Shown here piece after piece: positions 1-8,823 of a stretch of DNA of 61,296 nucleotides. The position numbers and the translations under genes are program-made. The notes beneath the pieces were generated by a model. It was given only the letters and a program-made list of their open reading frames with translations, did not search any database and was not told where the DNA came from. The stretch is from positions 1 to 61,296 of the forward strand of contig NZ_LXYO01000007.1 of assembly GCF_001650915.1 (NCBI RefSeq). Reading direction: 5' to 3'. How positions within the stretch are numbered: the stretch's first letter is position 1; the number at the start of each line of letters is the position of its first letter. Source of the stretch: Marinobacter sp. EhC06. Lineage in GTDB: Bacteria > Pseudomonadota > Gammaproteobacteria > Pseudomonadales > Oleiphilaceae.

Positions 1-45
1 GAACTCTAATTACGCATGCACCGATTTTAGGGGATGGTTACACAG
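1..45. mobile_element. Possible insertion-sequence end at left window edge
   Basis: The patatin reading frame departs from its family here. On the minus strand the sequence CTGTGTAAC (37-45) begins the foreign part. The right edge of the window, read outward, has the same 9-mer. Two edges that share a short sequence and then diverge suggest copies of inserted elements where an assembly stopped. No transposase is visible, so this is inference only. Confidence 0.25.
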
Positions 46-411
46 CAGTTTCAGGACATCAAACTGGCCCAGGCCCGTGACCCAGTCCTTGTAGTCCTGC
101 ATCTTGCCGGCGCCGAACATGCCGCCAATCAGTGCTCCCATGGAGCAACCTGAGATGGCAACGATGTCGTAGCCCCTCTCGACCAGAACCTCAATTGCGC
201 CAATATGGGCATATCCCCTTGCCCCACCACTCCCAAGAGTCAGGGCAACGGTTTTTCCCGGCTTTTCAGAAGCACTGCCTTTTGCAGGGTTGGCCGGCGC
301 GTGGGTCGCCGAAACGTCAGAGCTTTGCAGCACCTTGGACACATCATCCCCGGCTTGACCCACCGGGGATTTGTCCTTGCGATCCTGGTCGTCGTCCTTT
401 GATGAGCCCAT
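10..411 (-). CDS. Patatin-like phospholipase, N-terminal fragment
   Basis: This is the first part of a patatin-family serine lipase (RssA/NTE type), which would hydrolyse acyl esters of phospholipids. The glycine-rich oxyanion motif GSGGARG lies at residues 60-66 and the nucleophile elbow GCSMG at 88-92, with Ser90 as nucleophile. The first 50 residues are a hydrophilic extension. Family members run to about 300 residues and carry a later catalytic Asp (DG motif), which is absent here. The protein reads as normal patatin up to about residue 123 (VLKLL), then ends with an unrelated tail and a stop at positions 10-12. I infer that the 3' part has been replaced at the window edge by foreign or repeat sequence. 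It starts 5 bp after the DUF4892 gene stop and is probably the last gene of the same leftward operon. Confidence 0.8.
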   Translation of the reverse strand: MGSSKDDDQDRKDKSPVGQAGDDVSKVLQSSDVSATHAPANPAKGSASEKPGKTVALTLGSGGARGYAHIGAIEVLVERGYDIVAISGCSMGALIGGMFGAGKMQDYKDWVTGLGQFDVLKLLCNHPLKSVHA

Positions 412-416
412 GATCT

Positions 417-1331
417 CTACCTCGAAATGACTACCACTTCTACCCGGTCACCCTGTCGATCCGGACCACTAAAAACTACCGCAGGACCCACGATGATCAT
501 CTCTTGCTGACTTTTGGGTACTCCGGTTTTTGATAACACTTCAGACAGGGACTCGGTGGCCTGGCGCGCGCGGTCCATGGCCTCGGAGAAAGTTTCGTTT
601 TCCTCCAACACAGAATAGCCCACCAGAGCGACGACCGCGCCTTCCTCCCGTGCGAGATCCGTTACCAGCCTGCGATCAGTCGCTTGCCAATTGAAACGAT
701 AGGTGACGCCACCCTGCCAAGGCACGATAATCGGGCCCTCAACGCGCCTGCTCACACTGCCAAAGCCCGGGACAGTCGCACCGGCCTCAACCCGAAGGTG
801 CTCCACCCAGACGTATTCCCGAAGATTACCCCGTGTAACCGTGTAGATCAGAGTCAACCAACGGCTACCGTCCTCTGCGACGGTGCCAGCCACCAGATAA
901 TCCTGCGTGGCATCCCGCCCCAACAACACAGCCTGGCCAAACACCTGGTTGGCCCAAACGTTGCTCCGCCCGCAACGGATACCTTCGCAGTCAAAAAGAA
1001 TCTGTGCATTTCTTTGTCGCAGAATCCGCAGGTAATGATCCCGAGCCTGTTCCCGACTGGAATCCCGCGCAATCTGGTACAGCCTTCCTTCACCGGAAAC
1101 CGGCAGTCTGGCCATGGTTTCGGAGCGGATTTCGTTATTAACCTCACGAAGCGGACTGAACAATATCAAATGGCCCGACGATTCGATCCTCACGGTATTC
1201 TCGAGCGTCGATTGCGGGAACGGCGCCGGCACATCTTCCGGGGCGGACATACCGATGGAAGGCAGAACCAGCGAACAGACGGCTACGATAGCAAAACGGC
1301 TAAACAGTGATTTCAGCAAGCGATTACTCAT
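417..1331 (-). CDS. DUF4892 exported protein
   Basis: This 304-residue protein has an N-terminal signal peptide (roughly residues 1-29, hydrophobic core AIVAVCSLVLPSIG with a likely cut after GMSA). The body matches what I recognise as DUF4892, a gammaproteobacterial periplasmic family of unknown function. The C-terminal end (DRQGDRVEVVVIS) resembles the end of OmpA-like domains, where a similar NRRVEV motif occurs, so weak peptidoglycan-binding ancestry is possible but not shown. The start ATG overlaps the end of the alpha/beta hydrolase gene by 8 bp, which indicates translational coupling, and the patatin gene follows after 5 bp. I cannot assign a biochemical role. Confidence 0.8.
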   Translation of the reverse strand: MSNRLLKSLFSRFAIVAVCSLVLPSIGMSAPEDVPAPFPQSTLENTVRIESSGHLILFSPLREVNNEIRSETMARLPVSGEGRLYQIARDSSREQARDHYLRILRQRNAQILFDCEGIRCGRSNVWANQVFGQAVLLGRDATQDYLVAGTVAEDGSRWLTLIYTVTRGNLREYVWVEHLRVEAGATVPGFGSVSRRVEGPIIVPWQGGVTYRFNWQATDRRLVTDLAREEGAVVALVGYSVLEENETFSEAMDRARQATESLSEVLSKTGVPKSQQEMIIVGPAVVFSGPDRQGDRVEVVVISR

Positions 1332-2274
1332 TATCCAGAAATTGTCTGATGGCTGTTACAACCGGGCCGGTATCACCATCAAGGTGGCAGTGGTGACCCC
1401 CGGGTGCTTTCGCAATCTGGAGGTGCGCAATTGCTTCCGCACGTTTATCCAGATCTTTTCTGTACGACAGAAGACCCTGATCGGCTCTGACAAAAAGCAC
1501 CCGGGTTTCTATCGCTGCCAGCGAGGCCAGCACCTGCTCTTCGGTCATCATCAGTGGCGAGGGGTGCCGCAGCCGGGGATCGGTCTGCCAGACGTAGCCG
1601 TCTCCCTGGGGCTTCATATTACGTGGAATAAGCGTCAGCGCAGCTTCAGGGCTGAGCGGACTCAGTCCGCCCTCCCGGGCTTTGGCTGCAGTGGCGATAT
1701 CCGGGTAGACAACCTGCTTTCCGGATCCGGCAATGCGTTTCTTGATCGCCTTTCGGAGCTGGGGAATGGTCTCTTTAACCGGACGACTGAGAGCGCCCAG
1801 GCTGTCGATCATCACCAGATTCCGAATCCGTTCAGGGAAAGCAGCCGCGTAGAGAGCGCCGACGATACCACCAAGAGAGTGACCAACAAGGTTGATCCTG
1901 CCATCCGGTGTTTCCTGGAAATAGCGCTCAACCAGTTCCGCCAGATCCGCCACATAGTCCATCAGCAGGTAACTCTGGCCTTCCGGGCGGTGTCCGGAAT
2001 GGCCATGTCCGGCGAAGTCCAGGGCGTAAACAGGCCCGAGAGCTGTCAGTTCCGGTGCCAGCTTGACAAAGGTGAGACTGTTGTCGAGCCAGCCGTGCAG
2101 CATGATGATCGGAGTATTGTCGTGGGCTTCAGGTGTCGAAGGCCAACTGAGGCCGGCCAGGGTGATGTGCCGGAGCTTCCATTCGGACTCCCGGAATGCC
2201 GGGGCGGTTTCCCGGATGCCGCTGCCCTCCGGTTGGCTGCCGGAAGCCTCCGTGGGAATCGCCATATCGTTCAT
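1324..2274 (-). CDS. Alpha/beta hydrolase
   Basis: This 316-residue protein is an alpha/beta-fold hydrolase. The oxyanion motif LHGWLDN is near residues 59-65, the nucleophile elbow GHSLGG at 131-136 gives Ser133, and the catalytic His is probably in the C-terminal PGGHHCHLDG segment. It has no signal peptide, so it is likely cytoplasmic. The family resembles serine hydrolase-like (SERHL) proteins; the substrate is unknown. It lies 13 bp downstream of pilZ and overlaps the DUF4892 gene by 8 bp, so it belongs to the holB-pilZ operon. An internal ATG at residue 4 is an alternative start. Confidence 0.85.
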   Translation of the reverse strand: MNDMAIPTEASGSQPEGSGIRETAPAFRESEWKLRHITLAGLSWPSTPEAHDNTPIIMLHGWLDNSLTFVKLAPELTALGPVYALDFAGHGHSGHRPEGQSYLLMDYVADLAELVERYFQETPDGRINLVGHSLGGIVGALYAAAFPERIRNLVMIDSLGALSRPVKETIPQLRKAIKKRIAGSGKQVVYPDIATAAKAREGGLSPLSPEAALTLIPRNMKPQGDGYVWQTDPRLRHPSPLMMTEEQVLASLAAIETRVLFVRADQGLLSYRKDLDKRAEAIAHLQIAKAPGGHHCHLDGDTGPVVTAIRQFLDNE

Positions 2275-2287
2275 CCAGTTCCCGCCT

Positions 2288-2638
2288 TTACATTGTGTGG
2301 GTTGGGCGATCGGAACTCAGCGAGCCTGCCAGATAGGATTCAATCTTGGTGCGGGCGGTTTCGTCGTCACCATTAAACTGGACACCGATTCCCGCTGCGC
2401 GGTTGCCCTGGGCACCCTTGGGAGTTATCCATATCACCTTACCGGCAACCGGTATCTTCTCCGGTTCGTCCATCAGGTTAAGAAGCAGGAAAACCTCGTC
2501 GCCCAGTTGGTACTGTTTCTGCGTCGGGATGAACAGGCCACCCTGGCGGATATAAGGCATGTATGCAGCGTAGAGCACTGCTTTGTCCTTGATTGTCAGG
2601 GTGAGTATGCCACTGCGCGCACCAAATCCTGGCCCCAT
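2288..2638 (-). CDS. pilZ: PilZ domain protein (type IV pilus assembly PilZ)
   Basis: This is PilZ, a small cytoplasmic protein needed for type IV pilus biogenesis in pseudomonads. The body carries the highly conserved segments LTIKDKAVLYAAYMPYI, LGDEVFLLLNLMDEPEKIP and KGAQGNRAAGIGVQF, and the classic C-terminal SDRPTHTM. True PilZ lacks the RxxxR c-di-GMP motif, and none is visible here. I chose the ATG at 2638, giving 116 residues, because it has an AAAGGTG ribosome site 8 nt upstream and matches the family length of about 118. A longer in-frame start at 2686 exists. It follows holB, the usual partner. Confidence 0.93.
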   Translation of the reverse strand: MGPGFGARSGILTLTIKDKAVLYAAYMPYIRQGGLFIPTQKQYQLGDEVFLLLNLMDEPEKIPVAGKVIWITPKGAQGNRAAGIGVQFNGDDETARTKIESYLAGSLSSDRPTHTM

Positions 2639-2755
2639 AACTGACACCTTTCTTGTAGATCGTTTTGAACGTTTTTCGGGATACAAAAATCCCTTTCATT
2701 CCGGAATCATAGCAGCTGTTGGCACCAAAGGCGCAATCCCGCGGGCAACGGCCAC

Positions 2756-3787
2756 CTATGCCGCCGGACGTTTGACTGGCATCAGCTTTTGCCAGGCGAT
2801 AAGAAGCCGACTCGCCTCCAGCTCCGGACTGGCGTTATAAACACCCGCAGCCCTTGAATCCTTTACCATATCGAGCAGTTCATGGGCTCGCCAGGCAGGT
2901 GTGGTTCTGGCCAGGAAACCGAGCATATCCGCGGCTTCGGTGTCCTGGGCAATGCCGCCCGCTATCAGGCGGGCCAGATCTGCAGCCCAGGTTTCAAATA
3001 ACCAAAGGGTGTCTTCCAGGCCTATCGCCTTGAACGCCTTGGCGGCGTCACCCACCGGAATTCTGGATTTCATGAATTCCTTGAAGCGCTCCAGCGCCGT
3101 ATCACGCAGACCGATAAAGTCGCCGGTTGCGTAGTCGAGAGCCAGCCTCGGCGCGTTCCCTGCCAACATCAAGGCTTTGGCCAGAACATCTGCAGACGGT
3201 TGCGCGTCTTCGGGAAGATCCCGAACACGTTTCGCGAGCCACTGATTGGCCTCGTTGTTGGCGGGCACCGGAACAGTCAATGTCTGGCAGCGAGACCGAA
3301 TGGTAGGCAGGACCGGACGCCCGCTTTCCTGTAACAGGATCAGGGTTACATCCGGCAACGGCTCTTCCAGGGTTTTGAGCAGCGCATTCGCCGCATTGAT
3401 ATTCAATTGATCCGCACGATCAATGATTGCCACCTTGTGGTGTGCCACCTGTGGAGACGCAACCGCAAACGACGACAGCGCCCTCACCTGATCAACCTTC
3501 ACCATGCGGGATTTTTCTGGCGCATAAACCCGGATATCGGGGTGACTGGCAGCGGCCAGGAGTTCACACTGCTTACAATGGCCACAGGCAATTGGCTGTC
3601 CAGACTCCCTGTGCAGAGTCTTTTCACACAACAACAATCCGCCGACAGCTTCTGCCCAGGCCCGCTTACCCACACCGCGCTCACCCGCAAGGATAAGGGC
3701 GTGGGGTAGGCGGTCTTCTGCTACCCGGCTCTGGACCGTTTGCCAGGCGCGGCGCAGCCAGGGCATGTCTTGGGCAATGTCAGTCAC
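2756..3787 (-). CDS. holB: DNA polymerase III delta' subunit
   Basis: HolB is the delta-prime subunit of the clamp loader that opens the beta sliding clamp during replication. The 343-residue protein shows a P-loop-like GERGVGKRA segment around residues 34-42, a four-Cys zinc module (LLCEK ... CGHCKQC), and the SRC motif in TIRSRCQ. The C-terminal collar domain contacts the other clamp loader subunits. It lies between tgpA and pilZ on the same strand and overlaps the end of tgpA by 8 bp. In pseudomonads tmk is normally the gene before holB; here tmk is absent from the neighbourhood. Confidence 0.95.
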   Translation of the reverse strand: MTDIAQDMPWLRRAWQTVQSRVAEDRLPHALILAGERGVGKRAWAEAVGGLLLCEKTLHRESGQPIACGHCKQCELLAAASHPDIRVYAPEKSRMVKVDQVRALSSFAVASPQVAHHKVAIIDRADQLNINAANALLKTLEEPLPDVTLILLQESGRPVLPTIRSRCQTLTVPVPANNEANQWLAKRVRDLPEDAQPSADVLAKALMLAGNAPRLALDYATGDFIGLRDTALERFKEFMKSRIPVGDAAKAFKAIGLEDTLWLFETWAADLARLIAGGIAQDTEAADMLGFLARTTPAWRAHELLDMVKDSRAAGVYNASPELEASRLLIAWQKLMPVKRPAA

Positions 3788-5876
3788 TGGGTTTTCCTGT
3801 GCGAGTTCTGGATCTGCGGAGTTGGCGCTTCATGGTAGCAAGCAAGCGGCGCATGCGCTTCAGCTGTTCACCGCCTTCGTCGTCTTTACCCGCGCTATAG
3901 TAATGGCTGTTCACCATACGGGCAAAAAGCCTGGCCGAATCTGCCGCTGCCGGCTCGGCTTTTGCCAGTCTTGATGCAAGAACCGACGGCGTTTCACCGT
4001 GACGGACAGGCACGCCCGCACTGGCACATAGCCGATGCCAGGTATCCACCACCCTCCGAAACGCGTCACGCCGTTCGCCGCGGCGCATCTGCAATGCAGA
4101 GATCAGTCCGGCAATCAGCAAGCCCGCGCCAACGATACCCGCCGTCATATACCCCAGTTCGCGCATGCCGAAACCACCCGGTAGCCTGGACATGAGATCC
4201 ATCTGGCTCTGGCCCTGGTAACCGACGACCCAGCGCTGCCACTGGTAGTTAATGCGATCCAGCTGAAGGCTCGCCCATTGCACCAGAGCAACATCTGCAT
4301 AACGCTGGGGCGAGGCCCAGTTGTTTTCCAGAAAGGATCCTTCCTCGGCAACGGCGTCTCTGAGACCGGATTCAATCCGGTCGGGTGCGATGGCTGCAGT
4401 GGGATCGATCCTCACCCAACCTCGCCCATCCAAATAGGCTTCAACCCACGCATGGGCGTCGTACTGGCGTACGATCAGGTAGTTACCTCCAGCGCCGCTT
4501 TCTCCACCCTGGTAGCCAACGACAACCCGCGAGGGAATACCGGCAGCGCGCAACACGAAGGTGGTTGCGCCAGCGTAGTGGGCGCAGAAACCGCGTTTTT
4601 CGTCAAACAACAAGGAATCAATGCCGTCATCGGGCATGGCAGGTGGCCTGAGTGTGTAGAAATATTCCTGCTCGCGGAATCGCTCTAACAGACTCCGAAT
4701 TATCTGTTCGTCACCCATGGCGCGGCGAAGCTCCCGAGCCAATTCCCGGGCTCTGCGGTTGCCTTCCCCGGGCAACTGGAGGTACCGCCGCAATTCGGCG
4801 GAGCTTTGTGCTTCAGTTGCTGAGACCTCTTCCTCCAGCGCTAGCCGGTACCGGACGGGGCTGTCAGCCGGTCGGCGGAACCGGAAAAGATCCGCACTGT
4901 CCTCAAAGACGTTGTCCGAGATCGCACGTGAATTTTCCAGGGCAAACGCCCAGCGCTGATCGGTCGGCTCCAGAAGGACGTCATACTGGTTCGCCTCAAG
5001 CTCTCCTATGCCCCCGTCAACCGCGACCCGGCCCAGCGGGCGAAAACCCTCTCGCTGGCCCTGGCGCCAGGTCTCGCCATCCAGGTAGTCGAGAATAAGG
5101 CCTCGCCAGTACCGGTCGCGATAGGCAGGCATTTCGCCTCCGAACGTTACCCGGAAAGCCCGCTCGCTGCTCTGGGCAAGATTGGAAATATCGCCGGGTC
5201 GCATGGTGTCGCTGATGCCCGTGCGAGCCTCACCTGAAACCAGCGGTACGCTCCAGAGAGGCGACATCCGTGGGAAAAACACGAATAAGAGAACAACAAT
5301 CGGTAATGTCTTGAGGAACATCCCACCCAGCCTGCGCCAGCCCGAGGTCATACCCCCCGGCAGCTCAGGCGCATTCAGCACCTGTAACCCAACCAGGAGC
5401 AGAGCTATCCCGGTAAAGTTCACCAGTGCCCAGAGAATCTCCTGATGGAACAGGAAATTCACGGTGGCCAGATAGACCAGGATAAAAAACAGGACATAGA
5501 AGTCCCGGACTGACCGGGTCTCCAGCCATTTCAGCCCCACCGCCAACACAAAGAACGAGGCGGCCGTGTCCACCGTAAACCGCCCCTGAACCGTTGCGAC
5601 ATAAACACCAATCAGGACCAGCATTATCCCGGTGCGTAACAAGCGGCCGGGAAGCCTTACCCGCCCGTATTGCGACAGCCATCGCCATGCGGCCAACACT
5701 GCACAGGCGGCGATCAGCCACAGGGGCAGACGGTCCCACTGGGGCGACAGCAAAAGGGCAAAACTGGCAATCAGCCAGAGCAAGGCCCTGGAGGGCAGAT
5801 TGGTCGTTGTCCCTTCGTGCGACTCATTGCCTCTCAGGCGGTCCAGAAAACTCAAGCCTGCCCCTCCGCAACCCAC
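3780..5876 (-). CDS. tgpA: TgpA-type membrane transglutaminase (DUF3488)
   Basis: This 698-residue inner-membrane protein has about six N-terminal membrane segments (DUF3488), a periplasmic transglutaminase core, one further membrane helix near residues 575-597 (YMTAGIVGAGLLIAGLIS) and a cytoplasmic DUF4129-like tail. The catalytic triad is visible as Cys in RGFCAHYAG, His in YDAHAWVEAY and Asp in WVRIDPTAA. P. aeruginosa TgpA is a related protein of this architecture. Its start overlaps the end of the DUF58 gene by 25 bp, the usual pairing, but the MoxR ATPase that normally precedes DUF58 is not here. The substrate is unknown. Confidence 0.9.
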   Translation of the reverse strand: MGCGGAGLSFLDRLRGNESHEGTTTNLPSRALLWLIASFALLLSPQWDRLPLWLIAACAVLAAWRWLSQYGRVRLPGRLLRTGIMLVLIGVYVATVQGRFTVDTAASFFVLAVGLKWLETRSVRDFYVLFFILVYLATVNFLFHQEILWALVNFTGIALLLVGLQVLNAPELPGGMTSGWRRLGGMFLKTLPIVVLLFVFFPRMSPLWSVPLVSGEARTGISDTMRPGDISNLAQSSERAFRVTFGGEMPAYRDRYWRGLILDYLDGETWRQGQREGFRPLGRVAVDGGIGELEANQYDVLLEPTDQRWAFALENSRAISDNVFEDSADLFRFRRPADSPVRYRLALEEEVSATEAQSSAELRRYLQLPGEGNRRARELARELRRAMGDEQIIRSLLERFREQEYFYTLRPPAMPDDGIDSLLFDEKRGFCAHYAGATTFVLRAAGIPSRVVVGYQGGESGAGGNYLIVRQYDAHAWVEAYLDGRGWVRIDPTAAIAPDRIESGLRDAVAEEGSFLENNWASPQRYADVALVQWASLQLDRINYQWQRWVVGYQGQSQMDLMSRLPGGFGMRELGYMTAGIVGAGLLIAGLISALQMRRGERRDAFRRVVDTWHRLCASAGVPVRHGETPSVLASRLAKAEPAAADSARLFARMVNSHYYSAGKDDEGGEQLKRMRRLLATMKRQLRRSRTRTGKPSD

Positions 5877-6886
5877 TGGGATGTTGTCTCTCTTTGTTTC
5901 TTTCTCGTTCCATGGGGCTCAGCCATCGCATCCCGCGGCCGCTCCTCACCCCAGGTTGCCAATACCCGGAGGCACCGGGCCGCATGGGCCGGACCGGAAT
6001 CAGGCTCGATTATCTGTCCGGGAAGATTCAATCCAAAACGCACACCACTCCGGCCACGTTCGTTCACCAGATACGCCAGGTAACTCAGCCGCAATTCATG
6101 ATCCGCTCCCGGATAGGCATTAAAATCCAGCCAATAGGGACTACCCTGCTCACCCTCCCAGTCAGCAACCACCATCTGCCCGGTTCGGGCAAACCGCTTC
6201 CAAAGCACCCTCTGGCTCAGATCGCCTTCCCGCCAGGGCCGGATATCGGCATGATCGTTACCTTCAACAGACCGTGCTTCTGCAGACTCCTCACCATCCT
6301 CGACAGTGCTGAAAGCCTCCGGCGCAGGAACAGGCCTTGGAAACACAACACCGGCTGACACTGGCCGAAGCCAGGACCAGGCCTTCAAAAGACCGAACGG
6401 AAAACGAGTCTCAATACGAACCCGGTCGGGGCGCAAATAACCCCGATGAGCAGAATGAACCGGCAAAGTGACATCCTCGGACCGCCCTGAATGAACGTGC
6501 ACCGGCGCGAGACCGGATTCCTCGCAAGAGAGCAGGATGGCGATTCCGTCATCACGTCCCGCCTTCAGACGAAATCGGAAAGGAATATCATCGCCGGCGA
6601 AGCCCTCCCCCGGTTGAACCAGTGCAAGCTCAAGGCCAGACAGGTTTCGGTGGGTTTGGTGCATGGCTCCAACAAATACGGCGCCCAGCAAAAACGTGCT
6701 CAGATAGATAAGACTGTTCTGATAGTTGATGCCGGTTAGTAGCATAATCACCAGCAACAGCCCGAATACCACGCCGGCACCAGTCGGCAGAATAAAGATA
6801 TTTTTCTGATTGAACGTCTGTAGATCGGACCGCGGAATCCGTCGGTTAATCCAGCGACTGAATCGGTTTCTGAACGGATTTTTCAT
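5852..6886 (-). CDS. DUF58 domain protein
   Basis: This 344-residue protein has two membrane helices near residues 30-75 and a DUF58 domain with the typical RPWREGDLSQRVLWKRFAR segment near residues 215-235. DUF58 proteins are commonly encoded with a MoxR ATPase and a transglutaminase and are thought to form a membrane-linked chaperone or maturation system. Here the TgpA gene overlaps it by 25 bp, while no moxR lies upstream: the next gene is divergent. The nearest moxR in the window is at 41.8 kb, paired with a CoxE-like protein instead. It is the first gene of the leftward operon running to the window edge. Confidence 0.88.
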   Translation of the reverse strand: MKNPFRNRFSRWINRRIPRSDLQTFNQKNIFILPTGAGVVFGLLLVIMLLTGINYQNSLIYLSTFLLGAVFVGAMHQTHRNLSGLELALVQPGEGFAGDDIPFRFRLKAGRDDGIAILLSCEESGLAPVHVHSGRSEDVTLPVHSAHRGYLRPDRVRIETRFPFGLLKAWSWLRPVSAGVVFPRPVPAPEAFSTVEDGEESAEARSVEGNDHADIRPWREGDLSQRVLWKRFARTGQMVVADWEGEQGSPYWLDFNAYPGADHELRLSYLAYLVNERGRSGVRFGLNLPGQIIEPDSGPAHAARCLRVLATWGEERPRDAMAEPHGTRKKQRETTSQWVAEGQA

Positions 6887-7073
6887 AGTGTCACTGAGGC
6901 CCTGCGATGCCCAAAAAGTTCATGGTATTCGATCATGATTTTGCTTTGATTAGTAACAGTACCGAAAAATCAAAGATTCTGATCACAATCCCGGATCTTC
7001 CAGCTTGAATTCCTGTCCTACAAACCGAATACTCGACTCAGGGAGCGTATTTTTTAACCAAAAGGGCCAGATT

Positions 7074-7691
7074 ATGAAACGCCGACACCTGCTCACCACC
7101 GCCATCAGCGGTCTGGTTGTTGCTTTACCTGCCTTTGGTGGCGTTCAGACCATGACCTCGGACGAAATGGTGGAAACCTATGTGAAGGATTCCGCCGTTA
7201 TTGTTGTGCCCAAAGAGCGGAAGAAATCCGACGCAGACCGGCAACGCATCCTGCGCTCCCTGACCATTTCCCCCGGCGAACCGGTGCTGACTGAAGCGGA
7301 AGAGGAAGCCTACCGGGACGCCCTGCAACGATACGTTGATGAAGGCAAGACCGATGCCCTGGAAAACGCAGAAGAGGAATTCCTCCGCCGCGCCCTGCTG
7401 CTGCCCCAGGAAGAACTGGCGCGGGCACAGCCGCCAGCAGAGTTTACCCCGACAATTCCTCCAATAATCTTTGGGCAGCAGGCAGAGATTCCGGAAGAGC
7501 CTTTTACACAGACGTTTCTTAACGATCAACTGGGGATTGGCTTTGATGGCCAGAATCTGAACTTCAGTATTGGTAACCCGCCGGGGATTGACCAGATCCA
7601 GGTTCCACAGGCTATCAATGAAGGGCCGATTACGTTGACGCCGCGGCCTGGTGGTGGGTTTGATCTTTCTATTGCGGTGCCGGATCAGTAA
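7074..7691 (+). CDS. Exported protein of unknown function
   Basis: I do not recognise this 205-residue protein. The ATG at 7074 starts a clear signal peptide (MKRRHLLTTAISGLVVALP, likely cut after the AFG region); a longer frame from 7005 has no such feature. The mature part is acidic, with a Glu-rich helix (ALENAEEEFLRRALLLPQEE), then a Pro-rich segment (PAEFTPTIPPIIFG) and a Gly/Pro-rich C-terminus ending PRPGGGFDLSIAVPDQ. A strong terminator follows at 7717-7748, so it is probably a single-gene transcript, divergent from the DUF58 operon. It is likely periplasmic or surface-located. Confidence 0.72.
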   Translation: MKRRHLLTTAISGLVVALPAFGGVQTMTSDEMVETYVKDSAVIVVPKERKKSDADRQRILRSLTISPGEPVLTEAEEEAYRDALQRYVDEGKTDALENAEEEFLRRALLLPQEELARAQPPAEFTPTIPPIIFGQQAEIPEEPFTQTFLNDQLGIGFDGQNLNFSIGNPPGIDQIQVPQAINEGPITLTPRPGGGFDLSIAVPDQ

Positions 7692-7716
7692 CGCAGAATT
7701 CGTTTATTCAATTTGA

Positions 7717-7748
7717 AAACGGCAGCCAGGATTGGCTGCCGTTTTTTT
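7717..7748 (+). terminator. Rho-independent terminator
   Basis: An 11-bp stem AAACGGCAGCC (7717-7727) pairs with GGCTGCCGTTT (7734-7744) across a 6-nt loop and runs into a T tract. It ends the transcript of the exported protein gene at 7074-7691. Confidence 0.92.
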
Positions 7749-7775
7749 ATTGGCCTGAGTTTTCCTATGACCAAT

Positions 7776-7800
7776 AAAAACGCCCCGCAGAGCGGGGCGT
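7776..7800 (-). terminator. Rho-independent terminator
   Basis: On the minus strand GCGGGGCG-type arms (7781-7788 and 7792-7799) enclose a 3-nt loop and are followed by TTTTTATT. It ends the DUF6160-like gene, back to back with the plus-strand terminator just before it. Confidence 0.92.
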
Positions 7801-7826
7801 CTCACCAACTTTGGTGTTAGGTCAGA

Positions 7827-8663
7827 TTAGTGACCATATACCTTCATGTTGGTGTTGGTTACCGCAAGGTTGTCCATCTGGAATGAACCGATGGATGCAC
7901 CACCGATTTCAACAGCACCTACGATAATGTCTGCCTGGAAGTCGGGAATAGCGATTTCCAGCGCATCACCACCAGTCGCAGCGGAGGTACCTTTACCCAC
8001 AGTGATAGTGGCGAAGGCGTAGGCGTTGGCAAGAGTCGATGGGTCGGAAGGATCGACACCAGCACCGCCGGTTTCGAGGAAATTTGCACCCATAACGCGC
8101 ATGTCACGGATATTCACGCCCAGGAAGTCAACATCCATATCCATATCAGTCACGTTGAAACCTACGTTCATGATCAGGTCGTCAGTCGCAGTATCAACGC
8201 GAATATTGAGTTGCGCCAGGCCACCTTCAATACCAATGTTGCTGGCGAGCAGAGTGGAGTCGCCACTGCCGTCGGTAGCGTTCAGTGACGCAGAACCAAC
8301 ACCGACAGCGAAGTCAATCGGAGCACCAGAAATGCTGTGAACATCGATGTAGGCATCACCATCAGCCTGTACATCAATGTCGATCAACAGATCGTCCAGC
8401 AGACCAGAAACGCCGGTCACGTTCCCGCTTCCATCACGCTCAACTGTTCCGCCACCAATGTAGATGTCGTTAACTGACAGATAACCTTCATCGGTGTAGC
8501 GGAATTCGCCGATGCTTACTTCAGTTTCCAGTTCGATGGATACACCAGCCTGACCGGTTACGTTGCCCATGGCACTGTCATCCAGTGCCTTCAGGTCAGC
8601 GTGAGCTGCAAACGGAGCTGCAGCAACGGCAGTTGCCAGTGCGAGTTTCTTCAGGCCTTTCAT
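7827..8663 (-). CDS. DUF6160 family exported protein (FilA-like)
   Basis: This 278-residue protein starts at the ATG at 8663, which has an AAGGAG ribosome site 7 nt upstream; a longer frame to 8702 lacks support. A signal peptide (residues 1-22, MKGLKKLALATAVAAAPFAAHA) precedes the family hallmark LDDSAMGNVTGQAGVSIELE. The rest is rich in Asp, Gly and Val in beta-strand-like repeats (DMDMDVDFLGVNIRDMRV), with few charged basic residues. I recognise it as DUF6160, a family including the Acinetobacter putative pilus-system protein FilA. Its role is unknown; an outer-membrane or surface filament-associated location is inferred. It is monocistronic, closed by the terminator at 7776-7800. Confidence 0.8.
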   Translation of the reverse strand: MKGLKKLALATAVAAAPFAAHADLKALDDSAMGNVTGQAGVSIELETEVSIGEFRYTDEGYLSVNDIYIGGGTVERDGSGNVTGVSGLLDDLLIDIDVQADGDAYIDVHSISGAPIDFAVGVGSASLNATDGSGDSTLLASNIGIEGGLAQLNIRVDTATDDLIMNVGFNVTDMDMDVDFLGVNIRDMRVMGANFLETGGAGVDPSDPSTLANAYAFATITVGKGTSAATGGDALEIAIPDFQADIIVGAVEIGGASIGSFQMDNLAVTNTNMKVYGH

Positions 8664-8823
8664 AACGTTCTCCTTACGGAAAAAGATTGTTGTTATTTCC
8701 ATGCGTGCAGACTATTTGGTTTACTTTTGTATCTGCACGGCTACAGAGTACGTCAGAGGTAACAGAATGTTCCGTGACCACCTTCACAGTAAACAATAAT
8801 TAGATTGTCCGACACATAGCAGG

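Noticed and set aside
1114..2376. Plus-strand frame of 420 codons over the hydrolase region
   Set aside because: It is antisense to the well-supported hydrolase and DUF4892 genes, has no recognisable domain and looks like a high-GC shadow.
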